Positions 39,365-51,889 of a DNA stretch of 64,000 nucleotides are shown here, in pieces (the first letter of the stretch is position 1; every line of letters starts with the position of its first letter). This DNA is from Eulemur rufifrons (lineage: Eukaryota > Chordata > Mammalia > Primates > Lemuridae): positions 244,890,843 through 244,954,842 of the forward strand of contig NC_090989.1 in assembly GCF_041146395.1 (NCBI RefSeq). Reading direction: 5' to 3'. Below the pieces are notes generated by a model that worked only from the letters and a program-made list of their open reading frames with translations, did no database searches and was not told where the DNA came from. The translations under genes were made by a program, and so were the position numbers.

Positions 39365-40093
39365 TCCTGGCAAAATTTTGTTTATATTCGTCTCCAACTC
39401 GGAGTTAAAAACTAAAGTGAAAGTTAAGGCATTATAGAGTGAATGATTTCTTCCAACCTGCAGCCTTCCATGCAATAAACTTTTATTGAACACTAGAAAT
39501 TATAGTCAAATAAAAAAGAGATCTGAATACTATGATATGTACAATGAATATAATACACTATATAATACAACAGAATTGTTGATTATAGTCATCAAATGAA
39601 GGAACTGAGTTGCCAGCATAAAAAAAAGGACAATTTACCTCCAGACGACATCTCTGTCTAATAATGAGAGGACAAATCAGCACAGGTTAAAGTTTCTACT
39701 GATCTTTAAGACCCAATAGACAGAGCCAATGTTATAAAACCCTTTGGAAATAAGGTTCAGAAAATAGTTCTGGTATATACGAAGATTTTATCTTAACCAT
39801 GCCAAGATAAATATGTTCTTAGATTTCCAGGGGTTTATTTTAAGCTTTGTTTCTCTATAAAAAGTACCCTGACTAATCTGTCTCCTATGCCTTAAACTAT
39901 AGTCTGAGGTGTGTGAGTTAAAATTGATGAATATGCCATTTAGAATCCCTGGAGGGTGCTTTGGGAACACACAGTAAGGAATGTCTAGCTTCTCTATTCA
40001 CATGAACTAAACAAATTATATAATTTCTCTTAAGACTCAGTATTCTTTAAAGTGACTATTCTAACTTAACCTCAGAAGGTTGAAAAAAAGAAC
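39365..40093. other. No recognised feature
   Basis: AT-rich spacer between two LTRs in opposite orientation. Nothing recognised. Confidence 0.4.
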
Positions 40094-40708
40094 TGTCAGG
40101 TCAGCCGTCTGAAATGTCAGTTCTTGGTGTGTTCTTGGCTGAAGAATGACCAGACACACTGAAAGCAAGGTAAGCACTAAACGAGGTTTATTGAGGAGAG
40201 AAAGATAGGATGACAGAGCACGAGCAAGATATAGGTTTACAGAACGGTGTACGAGCCTCTTGTCATGACAAAAATTGGCCTTGGTTGTGGTCTGGATCTG
40301 GTTTTATAGTGTCTGGACTGGGCTTTGCTTGTGGTTCAGACATCATCACCAAACTATTTTGAAGGACATGACCCAAGTCTTGCTGTGCATGTGGATCTCC
40401 TCTGAGCCTCTCTGAAAGCCAATTTCCCGGGGGGGGGGGGGGGGGGGGGTGGAGCGGTGAACTGCAATGTAGATTTAACCTAATGACATGATAATTAGAC
40501 TTAGGTTGTTCTAGGTCACCTTCCAGACTCTATTGTACCTATGCTGCTTGGCCCACGGGCTAGAGAGTCCTTGGCATTCTTTTGCAGTTGGTGTGCTAAG
40601 TTCTGACTGGTAGCTTGGTGGGGCATTCCCTCTTCCCCTGTGTTCTAGTCACTTGAGATGCCTGCCTTGTCCCCAGGAGGGGCCAGAGGTCCCTAGCTGT
40701 CTACATAA
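40094..40708 (-). mobile_element. Solo LTR of an endogenous retrovirus, antisense
   Basis: On the minus strand it starts TGTTATGTAGACAGCTAGGG at 40708 and ends '..gacctgaca' at 40094. The antisense poly(A) region 'aacgaggtttattgaggag' lies at about 40180-40198. A 21-nt G run (40429-40449) sits inside. No matching partner LTR is in the window, so it is a solo LTR. Confidence 0.75.
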
Positions 40709-40814
40709 CAGAATCACATACAAAACTACTCCAGATGTTGAGTAGCTGTGACATTTACATTTCATTTCCATTGTTATGTATTTTCATAAGAATTAGGAGA
40801 AAGTACCTAATGTA

Positions 40815-41235
40815 CACGATACTCTTCTGCTCAAAATCCTCATTAATGGCTGTCCACTGAGAAGAGCATAATGTCTCAAATCTTCAGCCTAGCATTCAAG
40901 CCTGTCTGTAATCTAACCTTAGCCTACTTTCTCAACCTTAATTTCCCCCATCAAACACACTACCATGCACATTTTGGAATTCTTCCCCAAGATGCCTTAG
41001 TTCAAAAAAATATATATTTTATATATATATAATTTAATATTTATTCAGAAGGCAAATTAGTTTGTGCATCTAGAATCCATTTACTTTTTTTCTGGTAACT
41101 GAACCTAGCATCTGTCTCTATGGGTCCGTCTGTCTCACCATTCTCAACACTTGTATTTGAAGCTAGATCATCTCCACACTTAGCTCAAGTATGGTACCTG
41201 TGAACTAAGTCTCCCTAGTTATTTCATTATATAAC
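40815..41235 (+). mobile_element. L2 fragment, sense
   Basis: 'tctgctcaaaatcctcattaatggctgtccac', 'agcctagcattcaagcctgtctgtaatct' and later 'gctcaagtatggtacctgtgaa' follow the C-terminal part of L2 ORF2 into its 3' region. An AT-rich block at about 41008-41045 interrupts it. Confidence 0.75.
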
Positions 41236-43319
41236 TCTGGCTAAAATAATTAGTTAGAGATGGAAAAGTGATCACAGTAACAACAATGAGAAGCAATAAG
41301 ATATTTTTTTCCTATTCTATTTGTGGGAAAGATATTCTAGCTATTCCTTCCAGATATAAAAAGTAATCATGAGTGATTACTCATGTGATCATGAGTTGAG
41401 AACCATCTCAAACCTACACCAGTGAGGAAAATTAAACTCGGAGAGGTAAACAGTTAAAAATGGAGAAATAAAAGTTGAATTTTGGTAAAAGTATTTTAAG
41501 CCCTATATCCAGTATTTTCTGAAAAGTCTACCTATGAACTTTTTAAGTGAGCCAATACATTTCTTTTTTCCTTTTCTTTTTTCTGCTTAGGTAAACTTGG
41601 ATCTGTTTTGGGGTCACTTGGAGATTCATAACTGATGCTTCTCCCATGGTTACCAAAATCTAGAAATTGTATATATTTGTTTTCTTCTTTTAGGAAGTTT
41701 ACATCTATTTTGGAATGTGAGCTATATACAAATTAAAAGTGAACTAAGAGCACATTATAATTGATAAGCCCAAAGAAGGAGTTGTGGCAACAGTACTAAA
41801 GATATTTAAAGCAAGAATTAATTTGGGCCAGAAAGGATAGTAAGATTTAATCTAAAATGACTATATATTAAAATGTAAGCAAATGGAACTTTCAATCTGC
41901 CCTCAAATATTCCCATTTTTGTAACTTTGATATTTTATGGCTAAGCAACGTGATATACTTTGTTTCTATATTGTAGCATTTAGCAATTTCAAAGATTATA
42001 TTCAATCTGGCACTATGAAAAAAAATTTGTTTTCCATTGACTTTCAAATGTGGTCTTGCTTTTATATTTGACGTCTGATTCCAGAGTCATTATCATGCCA
42101 TTTGGAGAAATATTTATGTTTACCATAGTGTTTTCAACAGAATGCTGCCTTAAAAAAATCCATAAAGTTAGCCAATCAAGAAGACAAATGGTCTGCAGCT
42201 GAGTTTTTTTTCCTCTGTCCTATTAACACTCTAGCCTTACCCAACTCCTTCATTTAGTCTTCTGTTTTCAAAGGAGCTCTTAATTACTTCCATCCCCATT
42301 TCAGTTGTAAATGCTTCTTTATTGCCATTCTTTCATTAGAATAAATCCTCCAATCTATTCAAGGATCTGACACTTTACCAGTGATTTACAAGTGATTCAG
42401 TTTTATTAATCAGATGCTTTCCTTGGCTTTGGGATATCTGTACTGCCTTTGCTGATAGCTGTTAATGAAGGGCCCTCTTTCTTCCTCCCCATTTCCTGGA
42501 AAATATGCAGGTACATTTTCAGCATTTTATTTCAGGAAGACTGAAATTAGAAAAGAACTCAGGAAAACAGAAAATCTTGTAATTGTCTTGAAAAGAGTTA
42601 TTATTTCACATTGTTGGCTGTGCAAGCTATAGTTGCAGTGGGGATAATGTGACCTATAAAAGATTTGTCTGAAATTTTCCATTAGAAATTCTTTCTTCAT
42701 AGATTTAAAGCTACTCCTTAATTTACTACCTTGGAACCAAATCATGATGCCACTGCACAATATTCTAAAAGCAAAATTAAACAACACACAAGTACCCACA
42801 TTAAACAAGTGTGGTCGTTGATTTTAGTATTTTTTTGCGTGTTCAGAAAACTTCTCTTTAAAATATATTTGATATTCCATGAACTATTATATGTGTATAT
42901 TTATATACACATATATCAACTATATATACAAAATAGTTCATGGCCCAGGCCATTCACAGGCCATGCTTTACCACCATGATACAGATCCTTGTACTATTTC
43001 TATGTCTGTTCTAAGCTCTCCACTCTCTTTACTGAAAAAACAAATTAGACTAGATCTTCTTTGCAATTTTTGACAGTGCGAGAGGGTGTGAAAGGCTTAC
43101 ATACTTAGATTTTGAGCTGAAACAAAATTTTATACAATAGTTTTCACCAGACAGCCTGCACTGGGTGATGGAGGAATGAGATGAAAGATGGCAAAGGGAA
43201 TTGTTGTTTCCCACTTAGCTTTTATTCAATGTATTGTTTCTACAAATCAAAACAAAGAAATAGTAAATGGTAGCTTTTGAATATTGAAAATTCCCAAAAG
43301 AAAACAATCGAATTTTGAG
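41236..43319. other. No recognised gene or repeat
   Basis: AT-rich single-copy-looking sequence. The only structural item is a perfect palindrome at 42888-42915. Confidence 0.45.
42888..42915. other. Perfect AT-rich inverted repeat
   Basis: Arms TATATGTGTATAT (42888-42900) and its exact reverse complement (42903-42915) with a 2-nt loop. This is a potential cruciform. Probably a microsatellite product and not a regulatory site. Confidence 0.85.
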
Positions 43320-43515
43320 TAGAGAGATTGAGGTTTTCATCTCAGCTTCATCTACTAGTTAACAATCATATGAACCTTAATCAAATTTTGTAAATTCACT
43401 TAAAATTTAATTTTCTTACCTGTAAAATAGGTTTAACATATCTACCCAGCAGAGGTGCCATGAGAACTGAATGGATGAAAGCACAGAAAAACTGGTCCCT
43501 GGCACAGTGGGGTTC
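43320..43515 (+). mobile_element. MIR SINE, sense
   Basis: 'catctcagcttcatctactag', 'ttaattttcttacctgtaaaatagg', 'gccatgagaactgaatgga' and 'ccctggcacagtg' are MIR landmarks in order. Confidence 0.75.
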
Positions 43516-43853
43516 TGTTTTTTCTTTTCCACATTTTATGATGGAATGCACAGTAGTGTCAAGAGCATATGGTCAAAGACTAAGATTTCCTGTGTTAAGA
43601 GAGGAGAGGGATACCATGCTCCCCTGAAACAGGAAAAAAGTGTTTTTGAATCATGAAAACTCAGAACTTTTTGTACTTAATGAATATATATATTGCCCCT
43701 ATGTAAGATTATTCTAAAGTCTGATTCTGTTATCTCCAGCCATCTGGATGTGGGCTTTACGCATTGTAAATCAGGCAACACTAATATGTTGAACTTAGAT
43801 ATTTCCACATCTGCCTTTAGTACATCCACCTATATGATGGTTATAGTTTTATA
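43516..43853. other. No recognised feature
   Basis: Nothing recognised. Confidence 0.4.
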
Positions 43854-43855
43854 TA

Positions 43856-44178
43856 CAGTCATGCATTGCTTAACAATGGGGATACATTCTGAAAAATGCA
43901 TCCTTATGCAATTCTGTCTTTGAACATTGTAGAATGAATTTACGCAAATTTCAATGATACAGCCTTTCTACACACCTAGTCTATGTGGTATAGCCTATTG
44001 CTACAAGGCTACAAACCTGTAAGTACTGAATATACAGGCAATTGTAACATGATGGTACAGATTTTTATATCTAAATGTAGAAAAAGTACAGTAAAAATAT
44101 GGTATTATAATCTTATGGGACCACCATCATACTTGTGGTCTATCATTGACTGAAACATCATTATGGGAAGCCTGACTG
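43856..44178. mobile_element. Tigger-type MITE with TA target duplication
   Basis: Starts CAGTCATGCATTGCTTAAC and ends '..tcattatgggaagcctgactg'. TA is at 43854-43855 and 44179-44180. Inside are 'gtggtatagcctattgct', 'aggctacaaacctgtaa' and 'cttatgggaccaccatcat', landmarks of a common primate Tigger derivative. No coding capacity. A second piece of the same family is at 48228-48358. Confidence 0.88.
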
Positions 44179-44180
44179 TA

Positions 44181-45194
44181 TGTAGAAATAAAGCAACCCT
44201 ACTGTTTTGGTCCTGATAAGGTATGTCCCTTATTGTATGTAGACATCTCTGATTGGTTGGAACTAAAAATAAAGTATTACCACAGAACTGGGACTTTAGG
44301 GTCATAATTCATTCACATATACACTCTATAATACACACCTTTCTCTAAGTCACTCTAATTTACTATGCTTTATAACATATCCACATGAATATAATCACAA
44401 TCATTGTGAACAAAGCATATTCTTTAAGTATATTGACAATGTTCCTCTGTTTCCAGTTACTCAGAACATACAGGTGATCACATAGATATCTGCGGCATTT
44501 AGTCCTACCAAACAAATATTACTCCATTTATATAATCTATGCATATTCTACCCAATGCATTTTGTTTTAAATATTTTCTATACCTTTTTTGTTTGACAAA
44601 AATATGTTCAGCCCCTATGGCCACTCATAAGATCCGTGTTTGGGTCTGTTTTATTGTTTGTTCTGTCTTCATAATGACTTGTGAAATCCTTTGATGATAT
44701 TGTTTGTCACTCTCTTCCATGTTCTTTAATGCATGTATCTCCTTTGAGGAGTTAAAAGACCTTAAAAACAATATTTCTAACAAGCTTTTCTTAATTCTTC
44801 CCATTGGCTAGTCTACACAGGCCACAGGTAAATGCCATTTTGCTTCTGTACTTCATTCATTATCTGTTGGGATTACATCTGAGATTGATTTTGTAGATTT
44901 TGAAATTTTGAATTTAATATGTAATGATTTGTCCCATTCAGCACATTCATTTCTTCTCCTTCTATATTTTAGTATTATACATTGATTTTTCCCTACTTTT
45001 TGCAATGCCTTTACTTGTCTTAATAATCACTGTTCATTGCTCTCATGCTTTCTGTTTTCTTTCTTTTTGCATTTTCCAGGTTCAATTTTTACATGCTGAA
45101 TCTTAGTCTAAGTCCACTATCTAACTATCCAGATAGATCTCTTTTATGCACTCTTAGTGATTATCCAGGCCTCTCTTGCTGATCTAGCTCTTTT
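44181..45194. other. No recognised feature
   Basis: AT-rich sequence. Nothing recognised. Confidence 0.4.
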
Positions 45195-45204
45195 CCTATC
45201 TTTT

Positions 45205-45340
45205 TTTTAATTTCCAAATATTATGGGGGTACGAACATTTTGATTACATGGTTTACTTTAATGCAGTTTGAGTCAAAGTTATAAATGTGCCCATCACCAA
45301 GGTAGCTAGCGTGCATTGTACCCATTAGGTGTAAAATTCT
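45205..45340 (-). mobile_element. 5'-truncated L1 3' end (strepsirrhine type), antisense
   Basis: The poly-T/A-rich start, then 'ccaaatattatgggggtacgaac', 'gatgggcac' in antisense ('gtgcccatcacc') and 'cattaggtgt' match the lemur L1 3'UTR seen in sense at 56122. The 10-bp target-site duplication CCTATCTTTT is at 45195-45204 and 45341-45350. Confidence 0.85.
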
Positions 45341-45350
45341 CCTATCTTTT

Positions 45351-46384
45351 GAGGTATGACAAATTTTATGTGGACTTTCTGGACATAGTTGGCAATTTGT
45401 TGAGACTTTGAAATTACTCATCAAGAAGATCACACTGGTGTTTCATAGGGTAAATTTACTATCAGTAAATTTACATGATCTCTGTGGGATTCCTACTTGG
45501 TTTATCCTTTGATTACTGTATTCTCTTTGGATACTATGAAGTTACATTTAGGTCGATGTTTCCGTTCAGAGTCTACATCATTCTGGATGTATGTCTTGAA
45601 AGTCATAGTCCTGTTCGAAGAAAATTTGAACACATTGTTATTGGAATAACTCTCAGTATAAATATCAGTATGACACTACTTGTAATTTCTCACAAAGTAT
45701 CATACTTTCTCAGAGGTTTTCCTGATTCCATATTTTAGTATTTTCATTGCCCACTTTATTTTTTCTTTGCACTCCCTGCTACCTTGTACCTTTATGTGGT
45801 CTTATACTTTCATTCTAGTCTTCTCTTATGACTTGACAATGGGGAATTTTTCAGTAGGTAGTTATTACTATTACTTTGACGCTTATTATGAACTTGTCTC
45901 CTAGTCACTTTGTCACTTACTATAAACTACTAATAATTCATTTGAGTTTGTGTGATTTGTATGAATAAAGCAGATATATTTCTCAAAAATATATCTGTAA
46001 AGTTTAATTCTAGTTTTCCTGTCCATGTCTATAAAATAGGGACCACTTATGAAGGAATGTTCATTTAGGGAATTTTTTTGTTGGCAGAATGTTTCAATTT
46101 CCACATTTTTGCCATTTTTATACATCTAAATCATCTAAATAGTTCTCTTCCATGAGCTTATTCTAAAATTTTACCCGTCTGGCTATAGTTTTGCCTATAT
46201 GCAAATTAGGCAACCTAAGTTGTTGATCTTGGCAAGATTGTGACATCTTCCATTGGATGGAAACATTCCTTTAGTTTGAATCTGATAAAGTGCGATAGCC
46301 AAAACTAGGGCTTATAGTCATAGTTTGCACAGGCAGAAACTATAAAACATCTACTCACATAGTTGAGCCAGCTCCACCTCCAAA
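45351..46384. other. No recognised feature
   Basis: AT-rich sequence. Nothing recognised. An 87-codon frame at 45475-45738 has no family signal. Confidence 0.4.
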
Positions 46385-47040
46385 ATACAACATAATCTGC
46401 CCATTTCTTTCTATCTCCACTGTCATTTCTCTCATCCAAGTCTTACGTCTTTCTCCTGTATCAGTGCAATTGATGGTTTTTCCTCTTTCTCTTGTGCACT
46501 CTCTGATCTCATCTCTACACTGCAGACAGAGTCATCTGAAAGCCCAGTTCATGTAAAATCCAAATTCTCAGTGTGGTTGTCAGAGCCCTGCATGAACTAC
46601 TCTCTGCTTAGCTCTTCCATCTTATCTCTTATCACTCATGTACCTCGTGTTATGCTACAGTCCCACTGGCTGCCTGTCAGTTCTGTACCCAATGAGCTAT
46701 TGCCCACAAAACATCATTTACCATTATATTTCTATCTTTCTGAAATTTTCTTCCCCAAAGTTTTCCCGGTGCTGACTCTTTTTTGTTCTTCAGGCATCAG
46801 CTAAAATTGCACCTTCTTACAGAGGATTTCTCTTACTACCTTCCTGAAATTACAGCCTCTCTATCATTATCTGTGGTTTACTTGTATATTTCCAGACCCT
46901 TCCCTAAAATGTTATTTCCATGATTTTGAGAACTCCTTCTTATTTTTATTGTATCCCCAGCACCTAGCATACTGCCCTACAGATAATAAGCAATCAGTAT
47001 CTGGTTAAAAAAATGAATTAATAAATGAATAAATTACAGA
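46385..47040 (+). mobile_element. L2 3' half, sense
   Basis: Follows L2 through its C-terminal coding part ('agccctgcatgaact..tctgcttagc', 'cactggctgcctgtcag', 'tgaaattttcttcccc') to the tail ('caggcatcagctaaaattgcacc', 'tgtatccccagcacctagcat', 'aatgaattaataaatgaata'). Well preserved in order but not open. Confidence 0.88.
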
Positions 47041-47699
47041 AAAAAAGTGAGTTTTACTTTATTATTTTCATTGCTGGTTTTTGACTCTCATTCCAATTAC
47101 AAATCTTAGAGATGCAAAGAAATGTTGGAGAACGAGACAGGGAAGATATAAAATCAAAGAGAATGTCCCACAAAGCAGAAAAAAGTTATTTCCAAATACT
47201 TCACCCGCTAGTTATGACATTGCAACTGGAGAAAACTCCTATGCAAATTCAGTCATGCAAGCCCCATTTAGCTCAGGAAAATGTGTAGAAATTGATTGAG
47301 TGAGCAGCTGGTGATATTGTAGTCAGGCTCTCTGGAAGTTAATTGGGAAGCGTTGTGAAAAATCCTGACATTGTACATGGAGCTATACTGACTTCCATTG
47401 TGCCCCAGACACTCATCACACGCAGTTGCTCTCCACTATTACAAAATAACTGGATGCCTTGGAGTCTCTGATGACTCTTGTCAATAGCCTGCTAAGAAAA
47501 CGGAGGCGGAGGGAGTGATGAGCTTGAGCTAGAACTTTTATAATTGGACTGAAAAAGCCCCCAATCTTGGGGTTTTTTTTTTTTTTTTCTTTTTTCCTTC
47601 ATGAGATATTTTTTTCCTCCCATGGAAAAAGACAAACTCCCGTTTAGAATCTCCTTTTATATGCTCTGGAAAATCTAGAATTGAAATTAGATTGCTTTT
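47041..47699. other. No recognised feature
   Basis: It contains a T16 run near 47571-47589. Nothing else recognised. Confidence 0.4.
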
Positions 47700-47950
47700 T
47701 TTTTGTTGTTGTTTTATTTATGTATCCGTATCAGTTAGATATTGTCATGAAACAAATGCCCCAAATTTAGTGCTTAATACACCAAGTGGCCATTTTTTGT
47801 TTCTTACAAGTCTGTGGTTCAACTTAACAGTTCCGTTGTTCAGGAGTGGGCGTGCTCGTGTGTCTTTGATGAGCTGACAGTTTGGCTGATGGTCTAAGGT
47901 GGCCTCATGTGCAGTAGCAGGGCTCCTTCCTCCCCATGTATTCCTCATGT
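47700..47950. repeat. Possible old interspersed repeat
   Basis: 'gttagatattgtcatgaaacaaatgccccaaatttagtgcttaa' resembles a common mammalian repeat that begins 'TTACCCCAAAACTTAGTGGCTTAAAA'. I cannot name the family. Confidence 0.4.
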
Positions 47951-48227
47951 CTTTACTGACTGTTAAATTCTAGGCTTTGAGCTCTGTGCTGGTAATACAA
48001 AGATCAATAAAACTCTTTGACCCGGAAAAGTTCAGAGACTAAAAGAAGGAAATAGATATATAGATGAATACTACATTCAAACACTATAGGCACTAAGAGA
48101 AGTTTGTGGCATATAGGAAGGATACTAGAGAGCAAAAACTTAGTCCTGAGTAGAGTGAGAGGGAGGAATCAGGGTAGACTTTGTAAAAGATGTTTCCTAT
48201 ATCAAATCTTAAAATATGAGATACATG

Positions 48228-48358
48228 TCTACAGTATTCAGTATAGCGACATGCTGAACAGGTTTGTAGCTAGGAGCAATAGGCTATGTCACATAGCCTA
48301 GGTATGTAGTAGGCTATTCCATCTAGGTTTATGTAAATACACTGTGATGTTCATACAA
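48228..48358 (-). mobile_element. Tigger-type MITE fragment, antisense, in L2
   Basis: 'ggtttgtagctaggagcaataggctatg' and 'gtaggctattccatctagg' are the antisense of the element at 43856-44178. Both termini are missing. Confidence 0.75.
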
Positions 48359-48604
48359 AAATATATATATATGGGAAACATTTTGCCAGATCGCCAAGCT
48401 GGGAAATAGGATTCCAGGCAGAAAGGGCAGCTGAGCAAAAGCACAGATGAGTGAAACATGCAATGTGTTACCAGGCATGGCACGTGTGAAGTATGAATTG
48501 AGCAGTGTGAGATAAGGCTGGAGAAGTAGATACAGGTCATGGGGGATTTTGTATGCCAGGCTGGATTTGGATTTGCCTTAGACATTAAAATAGTAATGAT
48601 GATG

Positions 48605-48855
48605 ATGACAATGATGATGATAAAATTATTACCAATATTTATTATGCTTTTTCTGCATGTTAGGCATTCTCGAAATAGTTTGAATGCCTTTTCTCATTTA
48701 ATGCTCCTTTTTGACATAGGTGCTACCATATACACACTTTAAGATGTTGTTTTTAAGGCTAGAGATGTTAAATAACTTGCACACAGGTAAAATAAATAGT
48801 CAAGTAGGATTCAGTCCCATATTTGTGGGCCCAAATTCATAACACTAGGCTTAAT
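48605..48855 (-). mobile_element. MIR SINE, antisense, in L2
   Basis: 'accaatatttattatgc', 'gcatgttaggcattctcg', 'ttttctcatttaatgctcc' and 'gttaaataacttgcacacag' are antisense MIR landmarks in order. Preceded by a GATGAT/GATAAT microsatellite at about 48594-48622. Confidence 0.8.
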
Positions 48856-49174
48856 ATCTATCAATGAGAAGACCATTCATAAGTTTAAGTAGGAAAAGAA
48901 TATGATCAGTTTTGCATTTTATAAAATACTGGTTAGCAGCACTGTGGAGGAGATAAAAGATTGGAGACAAAGGAATCATTTCAGTAAGCTGTGGCAAAAG
49001 TCGCAGTTAGAAATAATGAAGATTTGAAGTATGAGATTAACAGTAGGAACAGAACAAAGGAGATGTATTCAAGATCTGTTTAGAGATGTGATAATATATT
49101 GGATATATAAGTATAAGGAGAAGGCTGAAATGACTCCAGGTTTCTGACTCAATTGCCTGAATAGAAAGTGATAA

Positions 49175-49410
49175 CAGAGGTGTTGTATGGCATAGAAGTT
49201 AAGCCCAGATTCCAGAGAGAACCTGAGTTTGGACCCCAGCTTTCCACTTAACTAAGTGGTTAAGTGCTTCAGTTTCTTCATATGTAAAGTGGGATAATAT
49301 TTGCCTCAGCAAGTTGTTGTGAGGAATAAAAAATTAAATAAATATAAAGCATTTAGCAGAGTGCCTGATACAGAGTTAGCTCTCAATAAATATTAAATAT
49401 TATTCACTGA
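49175..49410 (+). mobile_element. MIR SINE, sense, in L2
   Basis: 'ggcatagaagttaagccc', 'gagtttggaccccagctttccac', 'cttcagtttcttcatatgtaaagtggg' and 'gcatttagcagagtgcctga' give a nearly full MIR. Confidence 0.9.
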
Positions 49411-49736
49411 GGAAAGAGGGCCAGGAAAAGGTGGTGAGTGGAGTTTGAGGCACGAATAGTATGAGGTTCACTTGACTCAATGAGTCTCTATAGTTCAGGG
49501 GAAAGTATGCCTAATTTTGGAGTCATTAGCATATAGACAATTGTTGAAGTCCTGTGCAGTTCTGATAACATAGGAAAACAAGAGAAAAGCAGCATTTAAG
49601 TGGTGAGGGGAATGAAACGCTAAGAAACAATAATTAGGAAAGGAGGAGGGGAAGTCAAGAAAAGAGTAGCTTTCAAAGTGATTAAGTGCTGGACACCATC
49701 AAATGCTACAGAGGTTAAGTAAGATGTGAATGTCTA

Positions 49737-49952
49737 ACAGGAATCTCTAATTTAACATGTCCAAAAGAGGAATTTGTGTTTTTTTCCTGCTATTTTCCCA
49801 ATCTCAGCAGATGGCACTGCTACTCTTCAAGGGGTAAGACAGAAATCATGGGCACCAATTTTTGTTATTCTCTTTTTCTCATTTTAATCGTGTAGTTATC
49901 AAATCCTTCAAAATACAAAAAGTGAAGTCTTGACCTTTTTCATCACTTACAC
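49737..49952 (+). mobile_element. L2 internal fragment, sense
   Basis: 'aatttaacatgtccaaaagagg' and 'cccaatctcagcagatggcac' follow L2 ORF2. It abuts the antisense L2 head-to-head and is cut by the hAT MITE at 49953. Confidence 0.6.
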
Positions 49953-50265
49953 TCGTGGTCCCCAACTCCCAGGCTGTGGCCCAGTACTGGTCTGTGGCCT
50001 GTTAGCACATCCCCCCCTGAGCTCTGCCTTCCCCTCGCCCCACCTAGTCCATGGAAAAATTGTCTTCTATGGAGCTTAGGAACTCATCCACACAGCAGGA
50101 GGTGAGCACCGCAGGGAGTGAGTGAAGCTTCATCTGCATTTACAGCCGTTCCCCATTGCTTGCATCACCACCTGAGCTCTGCCAACACCCCCCTAAACAG
50201 CTGTGGAAAAATTGTCTTCCATGAAACCAACCAGTCCCTGGTGCGAAAAAGGTTGGGGACTACTG
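49953..50265. mobile_element. hAT-type MITE with inverted ends
   Basis: Left end 'gtggtccccaactcccagg' and right end 'aaaaaggttggggactactg' are inverted. Internal subrepeats 'ggaaaaattgtcttc' occur twice (about 50054 and 50209). Candidate 8-bp target duplication: ACTTACAC (49945-49952) and ACCTATAC (50266-50273), 6 of 8 matching. The length of target duplication points to hAT. Confidence 0.8.
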
Positions 50266-50273
50266 ACCTATAC

Positions 50274-51889
50274 CACTAATCCCTAGTCAATTAAAGAATA
50301 TGTAAATCTTCCATTCTATTACTGAAAACATAATATTATATAAAATTGAAAGCTTCATATATGCTAAACCCCCAACTTAAGCTGTCTGCTATGCTTCATA
50401 GCATGAAACAGAAAATATTTGCTGAATTTAAATTAGCCAATTTATCACATCATGATAGGGACATATAAAATCTTTATAACCTAGTTACTTTTGGAAAAAC
50501 AGCATTTTGTGAGTTCACCATAATGCCAAATAATTCTAGAAAAAAAGACTTTGACATGCTTCTTAAGCATTTAAATTAATTATTGCATTTGTGTTAACAT
50601 TTTATTGAGAATATTTTGTCACTCAGTGCATCCTATTTACAATTGAGTTTATAATTACTTATAAATTTGTTTCTCCTGAAGAGTAGTTATTATTTCTACT
50701 TTCTAGTAACTTGAATTATGTATGTTTCCCTTTTATTCTGGCCCCCTGAAAACTTAGAGATAAATATGAATAAATAATGTTACCTGTGTTGACTTATATT
50801 GAAATCTATTTACTTGGTTCTTACCTTATATTTTTACTAACTTATTAAATATGTCTTTTACTATAAGCTAGCTAAAATTCTTTGCCGAAGAGGTGAATTT
50901 TAAGGAAATATATTAGATTTTTTAAAATCCAATAGGGAGTCTTGCATGAATCAAAGCTGAAACACATGACTGATTGAAGAAAGGGTTATGTGACAACTCA
51001 AAGTGGCTCTCTCCATGCTCCAGGCAGACAACCGTTCTGTAATTGGTGTAGAGTGCTCAAGAACACTTAACAGAGGAAAAAAAGAAAAACACAAAAGAAT
51101 TTTGTTCAATGACCAGGAGTCCATGAGAAAAAAACTGTAACTATATAAATAGGATAAAGTGTATACATATTTGATATGCTGTGTCTCCTAAAAAAAAAAA
51201 AAAAAAAAAAAATCAGATCATAGGAAAGAGCACTGGGTCCACAAGAAAGACTCTGGCTAAAGGTTGGGAAGTAGACATGTGTGATGGGCCAGTCTCAGCA
51301 GCCCAGCCTTGGTTGGGAGTTTCAGAGAGTGAATTGTAGGTAAAGCGTGAGCTGTATTTGGATTTACTCCAACTCAGTCCCTGGGGAGCACCTAGACATC
51401 CTGAGAGGAAGAGAAGTATGTGATACAACTTAAAGATCTGTGTTACTACAGTCACTGGACCTTTTAATGTGGCACCCCCTTTGAAAGGAGCTGAATACTA
51501 ACATAGAAAGCCATTTCCCTGCAGATTGGAAAGAGGGGTAAACACTAGAGAAAGGAATGAGATAGTATGGCAATCTAGGCAGTATTTCCAGTAAAAATGA
51601 ATGTCTCCGTCTTTGAGAACCCTGAGAGAAGCATATTTGGGAAGTGTCTCTGAAGTCCTGTTATTTAACACAAGGGTTGTAAACCAGCAGAATAAGAGAT
51701 AGACCGTTAAATGACCTTGCGTAGGACTCAGAAAGTCAAAGCCTACCTTATAAAATTGGAGCGATCCCTCATTTCTCATATATTCATTACCCTATGGCAA
51801 CCCAGCAATTCTACTCTTATAATAAAATATTCTACTAATGGCTTCTTATTGTCAAATCTAATGAAATCTTTTTTCCATTCTTTTATGCA
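50274..51889. other. No recognised feature
   Basis: AT-rich sequence with an A24 run at about 51190-51213. Nothing else recognised. Confidence 0.4.

Larger units (their letters stand above)
47955..49735 (-). mobile_element. L2 element, antisense, interrupted three times
   Basis: Pieces in order on the minus strand: 3' end at 47955-48227 ('gctctgtgctggtaatacaaag'), then 48385-48600 ('ttccaggcagaaagggcagc', 'gaagtagatacaggtcatggggg'), 48870-49160 ('atgactccaggtttctgac') and 49411-49735 ('caccatcaaatgctacagaggttaagtaag'). Younger insertions occupy 48228-48358 (Tigger piece), 48605-48855 (MIR) and 49175-49410 (MIR). This order matches the L2 segments of the 505-3330 copy. Confidence 0.75.
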
